Below are positions 7,531-17,489 of a stretch of DNA of 64,000 nt, in pieces. Position numbers and translations under genes: made by a program. Under the pieces are notes generated by a model that had not been told where the DNA came from, made no database searches, and was given only the letters and a program-made list of their open reading frames with translations. Positions within the stretch are counted from its first letter, which is position 1. Each line of letters begins with the position of its first letter. The stretch lies in assembly GCA_001464545.1 (NCBI GenBank), contig LNFC01000006.1, forward strand, positions 1-64,000, in the 5' to 3' direction. The DNA comes from Acidobacteria bacterium Ga0077551. GTDB lineage: Bacteria > Pseudomonadota > Alphaproteobacteria > Caulobacterales > Hyphomonadaceae.

Positions 7531-9363
7531 TTACCAGCCGCAGGTCTGGCCCTGGTTCTCTTCCTTCAGGTAGACGATCAGCGGGTCGAAATACTCGATG
7601 ATCGCGCTGCCATCCATTTCGCGGGTGCCGGTGAACTTCTCCAGCGTGTCCGGCCAGGGCTGCGAATTGCCGGCTTGCAGCATCTCGTTGAAGCGGGCGC
7701 CGACTTCCTTGTTCCCGTAAATCGAGCAGCGGTGCAGCGGGCCTTCCCAGCCGGCCTGCTCGCAGGCGGCCTTGTGGAACTGGAACTGCATGATGAAGCT
7801 GAGGAAGTAGCGCAGGTAGGGCGTGTTGCCGGGGATGTGGTACTTGGCGCCGGGGTCGAACGCATCGGCCGGGCGCGGGCCGGGCGGGATGATGCCCTGG
7901 TTCTTCAGGCGGATGTCAGTCCAGGACTGGTTATAGTTCTCCGGCGGGGTCTCGCCGGCCAGCACGCCCCAACGCCAGCTATCGACCGAGATGGCGAAGG
8001 GCAGGAACGCGATCTTGTCGAGCGCGGTCTGCATCAGCAGGGCTGTATCGGATTCCGGGGCCGGCATTTCTTCGGCGGTGATCAGGCCGATCTGCTTGAA
8101 GTATTCCGGGGTGATCGACAGCGAGATGAAGTCGCCGATGGCTTCGTGGAAGCCGTCATGCGCGCCGTTCTTGAACAGGAAATCCTGGTCCTTGTAGGCG
8201 CGCTGATAGTAGTTGTGACCGAGTTCGTGGTGGACGGTGTAGAAGTCTTCCGAGTTCACCTCCGTGCACATCTTGATGCGGACATCCTCCTCGTCGTCGA
8301 GGTTCCAGGCCGAGGCGTGGCACTGAACTTCCTTGCCTTCCGGACGCACGATCATCGAGCGTTCCCAGAACGTCTGCGGCAGCGGGTCGAGGCCGAGGGA
8401 CACGAAGAAGGCTTCAGCCGTCTCAACCATCTTGATCGGGGTATAGCCCTGCTGAACGAGGCGCTCGGTGACGTCATACTTCAGGGGCGCCGTCGGCGGC
8501 TGGACGACGTCATAGATGTTCGACCATTGCTGCGCCCACATGTTGCCGAGCAGGTCTGCCCGGATCGGGCCGGTGGCCGGCTGCACGGCGTCGCCGTATT
8601 TCTGGTTCAGCCTGGTGCGGGTGTAGCAGTGCAGCTCCTTGTAGAGCGGTTCGACCTGGCCCCAGAGGCGCGCGACTTCGGCTTCCATCTGCTCGGGCGG
8701 CATGTCGTATCCGGACAGCCACATCTGGTCGAGGCTGGGATAGCCGAGCTCCCGGGCGCCTTCATTGGCGAGCGAGACCATCGCGGCGTAGTTATCCTTC
8801 ATGGGCGGTGCAATCGAGTGCCAGCCCTCCCAGATGGCTTTCGTCACGTCCGGATTGCGCGAGGTTTCGATGATCGTCGAGGCTTCGTCCAGGGTGATCA
8901 TTTTGCCCTGGTATTCGAACTTGCCGGTGCCGTAGGCGGCGTCCAGGTCAGTCGTCAGCTTGGAGAGCTCTTCGGCTGCGCCCTCACGCGAAGGAGCGGG
9001 GATGGTGATGCCGCCGCGCAGGATGCGGATCTTGCGGGCGAGGTCCGGTGGCAGGACCGACACGTCGAACTTCTTGGACTCGTTGGCGAATGATACGGCG
9101 AGCTTGGTGGCTTTCGCGCCTGCCTCGGCAGCGGCGGCATTGGTTTCCGGCGTGATATTGGTCGCCTGGTTCCAGTAAGCCTGTGCGGCCTCCTTGTTCA
9201 TCGCGGCCAGTTCGGTTTCGACCTTGGAGATGAAGGTGCGCGCCTCGATCGCCATTTCTTCGGCGGCGATGGCTGCTGGGTCTACCCGGTCCTGGTACGG
9301 GGTGCAGGAGACCAGCAGGAGGCCGAGCGCAGCGGCGCTGACCGATTTCATCAGATTCGACAT
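7531..9363 (-). CDS. M2-family zinc metallopeptidase lipoprotein (ACE-like)
   Basis: This 610-residue protein is a peptidyl-dipeptidase A-type (angiotensin-converting-enzyme family) carboxydipeptidase. The zinc site is HELGH (379-383) with the third ligand Glu407 in GFHEAIGD, 24 residues later as in ACE. The N-terminus SAAALGLLLVSC is a lipoprotein signal with lipid attachment at the Cys, so it acts in the periplasm or at the outer membrane, trimming dipeptides. It sits between bolA and grxD, a pair usually adjacent in alphaproteobacteria, so it appears to be an insertion in that cluster. Confidence 0.93.
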   Translation of the reverse strand: MSNLMKSVSAAALGLLLVSCTPYQDRVDPAAIAAEEMAIEARTFISKVETELAAMNKEAAQAYWNQATNITPETNAAAAEAGAKATKLAVSFANESKKFDVSVLPPDLARKIRILRGGITIPAPSREGAAEELSKLTTDLDAAYGTGKFEYQGKMITLDEASTIIETSRNPDVTKAIWEGWHSIAPPMKDNYAAMVSLANEGARELGYPSLDQMWLSGYDMPPEQMEAEVARLWGQVEPLYKELHCYTRTRLNQKYGDAVQPATGPIRADLLGNMWAQQWSNIYDVVQPPTAPLKYDVTERLVQQGYTPIKMVETAEAFFVSLGLDPLPQTFWERSMIVRPEGKEVQCHASAWNLDDEEDVRIKMCTEVNSEDFYTVHHELGHNYYQRAYKDQDFLFKNGAHDGFHEAIGDFISLSITPEYFKQIGLITAEEMPAPESDTALLMQTALDKIAFLPFAISVDSWRWGVLAGETPPENYNQSWTDIRLKNQGIIPPGPRPADAFDPGAKYHIPGNTPYLRYFLSFIMQFQFHKAACEQAGWEGPLHRCSIYGNKEVGARFNEMLQAGNSQPWPDTLEKFTGTREMDGSAIIEYFDPLIVYLKEENQGQTCGW

Positions 9364-9434
9364 GGTGGGGAGCCCTCCCTTGGAGTTTGCCGCACCTGAC
9401 AGCGAACCGGCCGCTGCGTCAATCTGGCGGGCGC

Positions 9435-9665
9435 CTAGGGTGCCCGTGTTTTCAGGGCCAGGGCGTGCAACACCCCGCCCATATGACCCTGCAGGGCGTC
9501 GTAGACCATCTGGTGCTGGCGCACGCGGGGGACGCCCGCGAACTGCGCGCTGACGATCTCGGCTTGCCAGTGGTTGTTGTCGCCTGCGAGGTCGGTCAGC
9601 GTGATTTCGGCGTCCGGGAACCCCTCGCGCAGGAATTTCATCAGCGTGTCTTCGCTCATGCCCAT
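9435..9665 (-). CDS. bolA: BolA-family protein
   Basis: A 76-residue BolA/YrbA-type protein with the class II helix-turn-helix-like fold (DNNHWQAEIVSAQFAGVPRVRQHQMVY). These proteins pair with monothiol glutaredoxins in Fe-S sensing and trafficking. The ORF track starts 67 codons too early; the start at 9665 (MGMSEDTL) has AAAGGA eight bases upstream and matches the family's N-terminus. The grxD partner lies downstream on the same strand after a peptidase gene. Confidence 0.92.
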   Translation of the reverse strand: MGMSEDTLMKFLREGFPDAEITLTDLAGDNNHWQAEIVSAQFAGVPRVRQHQMVYDALQGHMGGVLHALALKTRAP

Positions 9666-9753
9666 GTGACGTGTCCTTTCAAGGCTTTGGCTAGGCAGAT
9701 GGCGCCCAGACGGGCTAGGGTCAAGCATCGCGACTCGAGCGCCGGAGCCCTCC

Positions 9754-10788
9754 TTGACCTCAAAACGTGCCTTTGCCCTCGCGGCGCTCCTCGGCTTCGC
9801 GGCAATCCTGCTTGGCTGGTTCCTGCTGTCACAGGGCCTCAAGGAAGATGAACTGCCCGGGGTCACCTACAAGCCGGTCTATGTGGGTGCCGGGCCGATG
9901 CTGCATCTGGTCGATGTGCTGGCCTCTGACGCACTCGAAGGCCGCGGCGCCGGCACCCCCGGCAACGAGGCCGCGCGCGGCTTCATCCGCAAGCGCTTCG
10001 AGGATATCGGCCTGACGCCCTACCTGGACAGCGGCTGGGAACAGCCGGTGGCGATCATTCCGCGCGAGGGGCTCGACAATCCCGGCCCCGGTGCCAACCT
10101 GATCGGCTGGGTGCCCGGCGAGACGCCTGGCGCCGGCCCCATGATCATCGTCACCGCGCACTTCGATCATCTCGGTATCCGCGAGGGGCAGATCTACAAC
10201 GGCGCCGATGACAACGCGTCCGGTTCTGCGGCGCTGGTTGCGATGGCCGACTATTTCGTGCGCCAGCCGCCGAAGCACGATATCCTTTTTGTTGCGCTGG
10301 ACGGGGAGGAGGTTGGCTTCCTCGGCGCCCGCGCGCTGATGCGGAGCAAGCAGATCGACTTCTCCCGCGCCGCGCTCAACATCAACCTCGACATGGTGAG
10401 CCGCTCGGACAAGGGCGAACTCTATGCTTCGGGGACCTTCCACACGCCGGAGCTCGTGGACCTTATTGCAGGTGTGGCGGAGACGGCGCCGGTCAAGCTG
10501 CTGATGGGCCACGACCGGCCGGAGGACGGGCCGAACGACTGGACGACCCAGTCTGATCATGCGGTCTTCTATGCCGCCGGGATCCCGCACCTCTATTTCG
10601 GGGTGGAAGACCATCCGGGCTACCACCAACCCTCGGACGACTTCGCCGCCATCACCCCGGACTTCTACGTCCGCGCCGCCGACACGCTGGTCTCTGTCGC
10701 ACTGGCGGCGGACGCACAGCTTCCCCAGATATACGCCCTACGCCGCCCGCCGGCCGAACCCGATCAACCAGAAGGAACGCCTGAATGA
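9754..10788 (+). CDS. M28-family aminopeptidase, membrane-anchored
   Basis: A 344-residue zinc peptidase of the M28 (aminopeptidase S/Y-like) family. A single hydrophobic helix (about 7-27) anchors or exports it, so it acts outside the cytoplasm. Dinuclear metal ligands are visible as His136 (TAHFDH), Asp152 (GADDNASG), Glu185-Glu186 (LDGEEVGFLGA), Asp213 (NLDM) and the His of GYHQPSDD near the C-terminus. The only start that fits is TTG at 9754. The following DUF1993 gene overlaps it by ATGA, so the two are translationally coupled. Confidence 0.9.
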   Translation: MTSKRAFALAALLGFAAILLGWFLLSQGLKEDELPGVTYKPVYVGAGPMLHLVDVLASDALEGRGAGTPGNEAARGFIRKRFEDIGLTPYLDSGWEQPVAIIPREGLDNPGPGANLIGWVPGETPGAGPMIIVTAHFDHLGIREGQIYNGADDNASGSAALVAMADYFVRQPPKHDILFVALDGEEVGFLGARALMRSKQIDFSRAALNINLDMVSRSDKGELYASGTFHTPELVDLIAGVAETAPVKLLMGHDRPEDGPNDWTTQSDHAVFYAAGIPHLYFGVEDHPGYHQPSDDFAAITPDFYVRAADTLVSVALAADAQLPQIYALRRPPAEPDQPEGTPE

Positions 10789-11288
10789 CCTCGGTCTCTT
10801 ACCAGCTCAAATCTGCCACCAACCAGACGCTCGGCGCCCTCAAGGGCATTCTCGCGAAGGGCGAGGCCTATGCCGCCACGCTGAAATGCGAGGAGAGCGC
10901 GCTGCTTTCCCAGCGCCTCTATCCGGACATGTTTGCCCTGCCGCGGCAGGTGCAGGTCGCTTGTGACACGGCCGCCCGGGGCGCCGCCCGTCTCGCGGGG
11001 AAAGAGATGCCGAACTTCCCGGACACCGAGCAGACCTTTGCGGAGCTGATCGCGCGCTGCCAGAAGGCGATCGACTACGTCAACGCTATCGACGACGCGG
11101 CGATCGATGCGACCGCCAAGACCACGCTGCAGATTCCGATGGGGCAGGCGACGATGCCGATGACGGGCGAGCAATACCTCTCCGGCTTCATCCTGACCAA
11201 CCTGCATTTCCATGCGGCGATGGCTTACGGCCTCCTGCGCACGCAGGGCGTGCAGATCGGCAAGCGGGACTATCTCGTTCCGGCCTGA
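10785..11288 (+). CDS. DUF1993 family protein
   Basis: This 167-residue protein matches DUF1993, a DinB-like helical bundle family found in bacteria and fungi and without an assigned reaction. Features are the Leu/Ala-rich helices, TLKCEESALLSQRLYPDMF near the start, and LHFHAAMAYGLLRTQGV near the end, with a C-terminal KRDYLVP. It has no signal peptide and should be cytosolic. It overlaps the M28 peptidase by four bases and is followed by a terminator, so these two form an operon. Its function is unknown. Confidence 0.85.
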   Translation: MTSVSYQLKSATNQTLGALKGILAKGEAYAATLKCEESALLSQRLYPDMFALPRQVQVACDTAARGAARLAGKEMPNFPDTEQTFAELIARCQKAIDYVNAIDDAAIDATAKTTLQIPMGQATMPMTGEQYLSGFILTNLHFHAAMAYGLLRTQGVQIGKRDYLVPA

Positions 11289-11329
11289 TGTACCGGGTGC
11301 AATAATCCGGAAACGGATAAATCTTCGGG

Positions 11330-11361
11330 GCGGCGGGCTGGAACGCTCGCCGCTTTCGTTT
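11330..11361 (+). terminator. Terminator of the M28-DUF1993 operon
   Basis: GCGGCGGGC and GCTCGCCGC form a 9-bp stem with one G-U pair around TGGAAC, followed by TTTCGTTT. It lies 41 bases after the DUF1993 stop. Confidence 0.65.
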
Positions 11362-11541
11362 GTATTCACAGGGTTTTCCGGAATCTCAGTTAACGCTGGC
11401 TTTATGAACTGTGGCCTCTCGGCAACAGGCTCCGTATGCGCACATTTGAGCCGGAACCAACGCGCCGGGGTGCCCGTTACTTGGTTGTCTTGCCCGAATG
11501 GCAGGCACTGAACTTCAGTTGCGTTCCTTAAAGGAGAACCC

Positions 11542-12147
11542 ATGTTCCGAACCCTTCTCATCGCCACGGCCGCCACCGCCCTGGCTGCTTCCGCCCATGC
11601 CCAGGATACCGGCTTCTATCTTGAAGGCGGGTACCAGTATTTCGATATCAAGCCGGACGGCGCCGACAGCGGCGTGGATACCAACGGCATTGCCGCACGG
11701 GCCGGCGTGAAGCTGAACCCGTACTTCAGCATCGAGTCCGAACTGGCCACCGGCATCCAGGATGGTGATTTCGACTTCAATACCGACGAAGACGAGTTCA
11801 ACTTCGACGACAACAATGACGGCGATCTCGGTGACGTGATCGCGGCGTCAGGTGATCTGGGGCTCAACTATCTTGTTGGCCTCTACGGCAAGGCAGAGCT
11901 TCCGCTCACGGAGCGTCTCGGCGCCTATGCGCGGGCTGGCTATGCCTATGTCGACCTCGATGCGTCGCTTGAGACGCCGGGCGGCCTCAACATCAACGTG
12001 GAAGACTCGGCTGATGGTCCGGCCTTCGGCGCCGGCCTGCAGTACGGCCTCACCGACAACCTCTACCTCAAGGGCGACTACACCTACTACTCGTTCGACA
12101 GTACCGATACCAGCGGTGCCATGCTGGGTGTCGGCTGGAAGTTCTGA
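11542..12147 (+). CDS. Outer-membrane beta-barrel protein (OmpA-like/porin family)
   Basis: A 201-residue protein with a signal peptide ending AASAHA and a barrel of alternating hydrophobic strands ending in GVGWKF, whose terminal Phe is the Bam recognition signal. It resembles the eight-stranded OMP_b-brl group (Omp25/OmpW-like), without a peptidoglycan-binding domain. One loop (about 74-98) is extremely acidic (DFNTDEDEFNFDDNNDGDLGD), possibly a cation-binding surface loop. AAAGGAG precedes the ATG. It stands alone, with terminators on both sides. Confidence 0.87.
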   Translation: MFRTLLIATAATALAASAHAQDTGFYLEGGYQYFDIKPDGADSGVDTNGIAARAGVKLNPYFSIESELATGIQDGDFDFNTDEDEFNFDDNNDGDLGDVIAASGDLGLNYLVGLYGKAELPLTERLGAYARAGYAYVDLDASLETPGGLNINVEDSADGPAFGAGLQYGLTDNLYLKGDYTYYSFDSTDTSGAMLGVGWKF

Positions 12148-12177
12148 TCCGTACCCGGAACTTATAGCCGGCGATAG

Positions 12178-12209
12178 CGCCCTCTCCCGTTTACCGGGAG
12201 AGGGCGTTT
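12178..12209 (+). terminator. Terminator between the barrel gene and purL
   Basis: A perfect 12-bp stem CGCCCTCTCCCG/CGGGAGAGGGCG with loop TTTAC is followed by TTT. It ends the plus-strand barrel gene. The same hairpin would form after purL on the minus strand, but without a T-run. Confidence 0.75.
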
Positions 12210-12211
12210 CC

Positions 12212-14473
12212 TTATCCGACGGCGTTCATGTATGCCGGCATCCAGCCTTCGTGGGCGGCGCGGAGGTCGGCGAGCTTCACTGCAAACTCCGGGGCCTCCT
12301 TGCCCCAGCCGGTTTCCAGCACCACTGCGTCGCCGCCGAACACGCCGAGGCGTCCCGGCATAAACCCGCGGGAATCCCATTTCTTGAGTTGTGCTTCGCT
12401 GACAGCGACGAGATAAAGCGCTGACGCTTCGCCGAAAAGACAGGCTTCATCGCGCTTGTCGTCCGGCTCGCGGTTGCCGACGAGGCGAACGCCGATACCG
12501 GAGGCGAGCGCCATCTCGGCCGCCGCGCAGGCGATGCCGCCATCGCTGACATCGTGCACGGCATTGACGAGGCCGGCATTGATCAGGCTGCGGATGAAGC
12601 CGCCATTCTTCTTTTCGGACTCAAGGTCTACCGTTGGCGGCGGGCCGAGATCGTCGCCCTTCAGGCCGAGCCAGACGCGCGCATAGAGGGAGGCGCCGAG
12701 ATGGCCCGGCGCTTCGCCGATCAGGATAAGCGCGTCGCCGTCCTGCGCGCCTTTCAGCGTGGCGGTCTTCGACAGGTCTTCGATCAGGCCCACGCCGCCG
12801 ACCACGGGGGTCGGCGGGATCGCCTTGCCGTCGGTCTCGTTGTAGAGCGATACGTTACCGGAGACGACCGGGAAATCCAGGACGCGGCAGGCTTCCGCCA
12901 TGCCTTCGATGGACTTCACGATATAGCCCATCGTGGCGGGCTTCTCGGGATTGCCGAAGTTCAGATTGTCGGTGATCGCGATAGGGAGCGCGCCGACGGC
13001 GGAGAGGTTGCGGTAGGCTTCCGCCACGACCTGCTTGCCGCCTTCGTAAGGGTCGGCGGCCACATAGTGCGGGTTACAGTCGGAACAGATCGCCAGCGCC
13101 TTGTTGGTGCCGTGGACGCGCACGATGGCTGCGTCGCCGCCGGACTGGGAGCTGTCGAGCGTATCGCCCATGACGTGCCGGTCGTACTGTTCCCAGACCC
13201 AGCGCTTGGAGGCCATGTCCGGCGTCGACATCAGCTTCAGCAGCACCGCGCCATAGTCTTTTGGCTCCGGAAACTTCGTAACGTCAAAGGCGGCGCGCTT
13301 TTTCGGTTCCGTCCACGGACGGTCGTAGTTCGGCGCGTCTTCGCCGAGCGGTGCGACCGGGATGTCGCAGACCACTTGCCCGAACTGTTTCAGTACGAGG
13401 CGACCCGTGGTCGTCGTGATGCCGATGACTTCGGCGTCGAGGTCCCACTTGTCGAAGATCGCTTTTGCCTGTGCTTCTTTGCCGGGCTTCAGGATCATCA
13501 GCATGCGTTCCTGGCTTTCGGACAGCATGATCTCGTAGGCGGTCATGCCAGTCTCGCGCTGCGGCACCGCGTCGAGGTTCATCTCGATGCCGACGCCGCC
13601 CTTGTCCGCCATCTCGACGGAGGAGGAGGTGAGGCCTGCAGCACCCATGTCCTGGATCGACTGGATCGCGTCGGTCGCCATCAGTTCAAGGCAGGCCTCG
13701 ATCAGCAGCTTCTCCGTGAACGGATCACCGACCTGTACGGTCGGGCGGTTGTCTTCTTCGCCTTCGGTAAACTCAGCCGAGGCCATCGTGGCGCCGTGGA
13801 TGCCGTCGCGGCCCGTTTTCGAACCGACGTAGAGGATTGGCAAGCCGGGCAGGGCGCCGCGCGCGTAGAAGATCTTGTCCTGATCGGCGAGGCCGACGGC
13901 CATCGCGTTGACGAGAATGTTGCCGTTATAGCCTTCGTCGAACTGCGTCTCGCCCGCGACCGTCGGCACGCCCACGCAGTTGCCATAGCCGCCGATGCCG
14001 GCGACGACGCCGGAGACGAGCTGGCGCGTTTTCGGGTGGCTGGGGTCGCCGAAGCGCAGCGCATTGACCAGCGCGATCGGGCGCGCGCCCATCGTGAAGA
14101 CGTCGCGCAAAATGCCGCCGACGCCGGTCGCGGCGCCCTGGTAGGGCTCGATGTAAGACGGGTGGTTGTGGCTCTCCATCTTGAAGATGGCGGCCTGGCC
14201 ATCGCCGATGTCGATGACGCCGGCGTTCTCGCCCGGGCCCTGGATGACTCGCGGGCCTTTGGTCGGGAACTTTGCGAGGTGGCGGCGGGAGGATTTGTAG
14301 GAGCAGTGTTCGCTCCACATCACGGAATAGATGCCGAGTTCGACGAGGTTGGGCATGCGGCCGAGGCGCGAGACGAGGCGCTCCCACTCATCGGCCTTGA
14401 TGCCATGTTCCACGCCGGAACTGGCGTCCTGTTCGGCGGTGAGATGGGCGAGAATCGCGGTCGTGTCAGTCAT
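12212..14473 (-). CDS. purL: Phosphoribosylformylglycinamidine synthase subunit PurL
   Basis: The small-type PurL (753 residues) catalyses ATP-dependent conversion of FGAR to FGAM in purine synthesis, working with PurQ (ammonia supply) and PurS. Recognisable segments are [17 protein letters not shown] near the N-terminus, the KMESHNHPS motif, two AIRS-type halves, and [17 protein letters not shown] near 660. The short form needs separate PurQ and PurS; purQ lies upstream in the same minus-strand run but no purS is visible there. In many alphaproteobacteria bolA and grxD follow purL; here they are displaced by several genes. Confidence 0.98.
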   Translation of the reverse strand: MTDTTAILAHLTAEQDASSGVEHGIKADEWERLVSRLGRMPNLVELGIYSVMWSEHCSYKSSRRHLAKFPTKGPRVIQGPGENAGVIDIGDGQAAIFKMESHNHPSYIEPYQGAATGVGGILRDVFTMGARPIALVNALRFGDPSHPKTRQLVSGVVAGIGGYGNCVGVPTVAGETQFDEGYNGNILVNAMAVGLADQDKIFYARGALPGLPILYVGSKTGRDGIHGATMASAEFTEGEEDNRPTVQVGDPFTEKLLIEACLELMATDAIQSIQDMGAAGLTSSSVEMADKGGVGIEMNLDAVPQRETGMTAYEIMLSESQERMLMILKPGKEAQAKAIFDKWDLDAEVIGITTTTGRLVLKQFGQVVCDIPVAPLGEDAPNYDRPWTEPKKRAAFDVTKFPEPKDYGAVLLKLMSTPDMASKRWVWEQYDRHVMGDTLDSSQSGGDAAIVRVHGTNKALAICSDCNPHYVAADPYEGGKQVVAEAYRNLSAVGALPIAITDNLNFGNPEKPATMGYIVKSIEGMAEACRVLDFPVVSGNVSLYNETDGKAIPPTPVVGGVGLIEDLSKTATLKGAQDGDALILIGEAPGHLGASLYARVWLGLKGDDLGPPPTVDLESEKKNGGFIRSLINAGLVNAVHDVSDGGIACAAAEMALASGIGVRLVGNREPDDKRDEACLFGEASALYLVAVSEAQLKKWDSRGFMPGRLGVFGGDAVVLETGWGKEAPEFAVKLADLRAAHEGWMPAYMNAVG

Positions 14474-14505
14474 GGATGGGGTCCGGCAATTGGGTGTCGA
14501 CTGCG

Positions 14506-15966
14506 CTAGTTCGATTTGCCTGCTGATTCAATCGCGAGCAGGGCGCTCAGCGCCGGATGCGGCGGCAGGGACCTGAAGTACTGTTCGTAGTTCTTCCAGC
14601 GCCCGATTGACCGGTCGTGAAGCGGTTCGCGGACCTGCCAGACACTGGCGGTCCTTACCGCTCTTGTTGATTGATGGAACTCCAGGCAGGCGGGTTCAAA
14701 AGGCAGGTTCAGGAATGACAGAACGCGCCTGATTTCCGGTTCCGGATTTTTCACAAGCTGCTCATATTGAACCGAAAGGATATCGCCCGGATAGAGACGC
14801 TCCCAATGCGCCACCGGCGAATAACCGTAGGCGAGGGATGAACTGAGATACTGCGTCCAGACCGACACCAGCGTATCCAGCGGATGGCGGACCGTGTTCA
14901 GAATCCTGGCGCCTGGGAACATCCGTTTGATGAGCCCGACAAACCAGAAATTGTCAGGGCGTTTGTCGGTCACGACCGAGGCTGCGGGGTACAAGGTCCG
15001 GGTGCGCTGCAGGTATGCGCGGGCATACTCCTCAATGGTGTCAGCGGGCGCCGCGGCAATGGCTGCGGGATCCCATCCAAGGCCACGTGCAATGCGCGGC
15101 ACCATCTCCAGTTCACCGCCCGCCGTGATCTGCGAATGCGAACCCAGGATCTGTTCGAGCAGGGTCGATCCCGAGCGGAACATCCCCAGAATGAAGACAG
15201 GCTGCGGCGACGGCTGCAACAGGCCGCCCATCCGCGCGTTAGGCGTTGAAAAGGCTGCAGCGAAACGATCCGCGCGCACCAGTTCGTCAGGCCCGCTATA
15301 GGGCGCCACGTTACCGCTCGCCGCGATTCGCGCGCCGCCATTTGCGGCTGCAAAACTTTCGGCCGCCGCCCCAAATGCGCCGCAGCTATCTAGCAGGCGG
15401 CCCAACGCGAACAGCAGCAAGGCCCTGTCGGCCGGCAGCAGCATGCCCGAACCCAGCGCAGCCTTGATCCTGAGGATCATCGGGTCATCAGGGGAAGTTG
15501 CTCGCCCGAGCCCGGCCAGCCGGGACAGGGCGATGGCATTGTTCGGCTTCAGTTCGATCGCGCGAAGATAGGCGGCTTTGGCGCCTTCCCGGTCGCCGAG
15601 ATCCTCTTGCAGGTTGCCGAGGTTCAGGTAGGCGGGCAGGTAGGCGGGGTTGAGGGCAATGGCCTTTTCAAGGTCGGCCTTGGCGTCTGCTGGCCTCGCC
15701 ATTGCGTCGGAATACAGTGCAGCCCGGTTGAGGTAGACTTCCTCGGCGCCCTGGATGCCGCGCTTCAGGGCTTCATCATAGGCTGCCATCGCATCGCTCG
15801 CGAGGCCCGCCTGGCGGCAGAGATAGCCGAGATTGTACCAGCTGTCCGGCAGGTCGGGATAGGCCGCCAGCAATGCGCGGTAGGCGGCGATGGCTTCCGG
15901 CACACGCCCCAGTTCGCGCAGGCGGGAGGCGGTGTTCAGGAGGTCTTGCTGGCGTGCATCGGTCAT
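14506..15966 (-). CDS. TPR repeat sulfotransferase
   Basis: A 486-residue two-part protein. The N-terminal 170 residues hold about four tetratricopeptide repeats ([29 protein letters not shown]). The C-terminal 230 residues are a sulfotransferase: [20 protein letters not shown] is the 5'-phosphosulfate loop for PAPS, and [15 protein letters not shown] the 3'-phosphate site. The acceptor is unknown. It has no signal peptide and is probably cytosolic. It sits between purL and adenine deaminase, 32 and 54 bases away, so it may be co-transcribed with purine genes despite an unrelated activity. Confidence 0.9.
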   Translation of the reverse strand: MTDARQQDLLNTASRLRELGRVPEAIAAYRALLAAYPDLPDSWYNLGYLCRQAGLASDAMAAYDEALKRGIQGAEEVYLNRAALYSDAMARPADAKADLEKAIALNPAYLPAYLNLGNLQEDLGDREGAKAAYLRAIELKPNNAIALSRLAGLGRATSPDDPMILRIKAALGSGMLLPADRALLLFALGRLLDSCGAFGAAAESFAAANGGARIAASGNVAPYSGPDELVRADRFAAAFSTPNARMGGLLQPSPQPVFILGMFRSGSTLLEQILGSHSQITAGGELEMVPRIARGLGWDPAAIAAAPADTIEEYARAYLQRTRTLYPAASVVTDKRPDNFWFVGLIKRMFPGARILNTVRHPLDTLVSVWTQYLSSSLAYGYSPVAHWERLYPGDILSVQYEQLVKNPEPEIRRVLSFLNLPFEPACLEFHQSTRAVRTASVWQVREPLHDRSIGRWKNYEQYFRSLPPHPALSALLAIESAGKSN

Positions 15967-16020
15967 TTCTGGCCTCTAGCCTGCCGGAGGCCGGCGTTCC
16001 AGCCTCAATCTGTGATCTGG

Positions 16021-17025
16021 TCAGCCGGCCGCCGCGTCCACAGCGGCGCTGTGTTTCGCTTTTGCCGCCTCCGGCAGGAAGCTCGCGGTGAAGCTGTTGC
16101 GGGCGAGCGTCACGATCTGGGCGTCCGACAGACCCAGCGCCTCGGCGGTCTTCTCGTAATTGCGGCCGATATAGCCACCGAAATAGGCCGGGTCGTCGGA
16201 GTTCACCGTCACCATCAGGCCCGCCTCGAGCTGCGCCTTTACCGGGCTGTCCTTCAGGTCCTTGATCACGCAAAGCGACAGGTTCGACAGGGGGCAGTTG
16301 GTCAGCGGCGTCTGGGTGTCCTTCAGGATCTGGATCAGTGCAGGGTCTTCCATCGACCGGTTCCCGTGGTCGATCCGGTCGACGCCGATGTCGATCAGCG
16401 CTTCGCGCACGTATTGGGGGGGGCCTTCCTCGCCGGCGTGCATGCACAGCTTGAAGCCCATGTCGCGGCACCGCTTATACAGGCGCTCGAACTTCAACGG
16501 CGGATGCCCCATTTCCGAGGAATCGAGGCCGACGCCCACGAACTTGTCGTGCCAGCCCTCGGATTCCTTCAGCAACGCAAAGCCGTCTTCTTCAGAGAGG
16601 TGCCGAAGGAAACTGAGGATCAGGTAGCTGGTGACGCCGAGTTCCTTTTCCCCGCGTTTCAGCGCTGCGAGGATGCCTTCGGTGACGACGCCGAACGGCA
16701 CGCCGCGCGCCGTATGCGCCTGCGGGTCGAAGAACATCTCGACATGGCGAACATTGTCGGCCGCCGCGCGCTGGAGGTAGGCCCAGGTGAGGTCGTGGAA
16801 ATCTTCCTCGGTGCGCAGCAACTGCATGCCCTCGTAGTAGAGGTCGAGGAATTCCTGCAAGTTCGAGAAATCATAGGCGGCCTTCGCCTCGTCCAGCGTC
16901 TTGAAGCGCAGGTCGATCCTGTTGCGGGCGGCCAGCTGCATCATCAGCTCGGGCTCGAAACTGCCCTCGATGTGCAGGTGAAGTTCAGCCTTGGGCAGGC
17001 GCTCGATGAGGTCGCGTTGGGTCAT
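16021..17025 (-). CDS. Adenine deaminase (adenosine deaminase superfamily)
   Basis: This 334-residue TIM-barrel zinc hydrolase has His16 and His18 (ELHLHIEGS), a metal-binding MHAGEEG, the IDHG motif, and the acidic SDDPAYFGGY. AELHLHIEG, SNLQEFLDLYYEG, VGLDSSEMGHPP and SDDPAYFGG are the hallmarks of the adenine deaminase branch (yeast Aah1 / Pseudomonas PA0148 type), not of true adenosine deaminases. It should turn adenine into hypoxanthine for purine salvage, which fits its place between purQ and purL. General databases often label this family adenosine deaminase. Confidence 0.88.
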   Translation of the reverse strand: MTQRDLIERLPKAELHLHIEGSFEPELMMQLAARNRIDLRFKTLDEAKAAYDFSNLQEFLDLYYEGMQLLRTEEDFHDLTWAYLQRAAADNVRHVEMFFDPQAHTARGVPFGVVTEGILAALKRGEKELGVTSYLILSFLRHLSEEDGFALLKESEGWHDKFVGVGLDSSEMGHPPLKFERLYKRCRDMGFKLCMHAGEEGPPQYVREALIDIGVDRIDHGNRSMEDPALIQILKDTQTPLTNCPLSNLSLCVIKDLKDSPVKAQLEAGLMVTVNSDDPAYFGGYIGRNYEKTAEALGLSDAQIVTLARNSFTASFLPEAAKAKHSAAVDAAAG

Positions 17026-17069
17026 GGATCAAGACGTAAACGAACGCTCTTGGGGCGTCCAGAACAGGC

Positions 17070-17489
17070 TTACTCTGCGGGGCCTGACTGCACGGATTTC
17101 AGGTAGTCGACGAGACCGGCGGCGTCGATTTGTTCAAACTGCCAGTCGGGCATGTCGGGATGGTCACTGATGCTGCCGTCCGCGAAGCGCGCTTCGAGCG
17201 TGTCGAGATCGATGGTCTGGCTCAGAAGGCGCAGCGGCGGCGCATCGGGATGCGGGCTTTCATCTGCAGCGCCAAGCGCGTGGCAACCAGCGCAGGCGGT
17301 CTCGGCAATCGCTTCGCCGCGTCCAACGCTTTCTTCCTCTTCCGTGAATTCGAAGTCATCCGCAGCGGCGGGCACTGCGACCGAAGCCTCAGGTCCCGAA
17401 TCTGTTGGGAGACTGTCGGAAGATCTGGAGCAAGCCGGCGAGACGAGGACAAGGATCAGGGTGAGAAGGCCGGCCCCCGATCTCATCAC
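17070..17489 (-). CDS. Cytochrome c-like lipoprotein
   Basis: A 139-residue small class I cytochrome c. The signal [13 protein letters not shown] gives a lipid-attached Cys20. Haem binds at CAGCH (Cys66, Cys69, His70), with Met113 in HPDMPDW as the likely axial ligand. A Ser/Pro/Ala/acidic linker separates the lipid anchor from the haem domain. It should sit on the periplasmic face of a membrane as an electron carrier; the partner is unknown. Its ATG overlaps the purQ stop as ATGA, so it is translationally coupled to purQ, an odd pairing. Confidence 0.88.
   Translation of the reverse strand: MMRSGAGLLTLILVLVSPACSRSSDSLPTDSGPEASVAVPAAADDFEFTEEEESVGRGEAIAETACAGCHALGAADESPHPDAPPLRLLSQTIDLDTLEARFADGSISDHPDMPDWQFEQIDAAGLVDYLKSVQSGPAE

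Noticed and set aside
7480-9093. 537-residue plus-strand ORF
   Set aside because: Antisense to the M2 peptidase, which has the HELGH site and a signal peptide.
11385-11410. TTAACG-then-TTTATG as a CtrA site upstream of the barrel gene
   Set aside because: Only one half matches, and it is about 140 bases from the start codon.
12554-14509. 651-residue plus-strand ORF
   Set aside because: It runs antisense to purL, whose protein is conserved over its full length; the ORF is a GC-rich frame shadow with Arg/Asp/His/Val bias.
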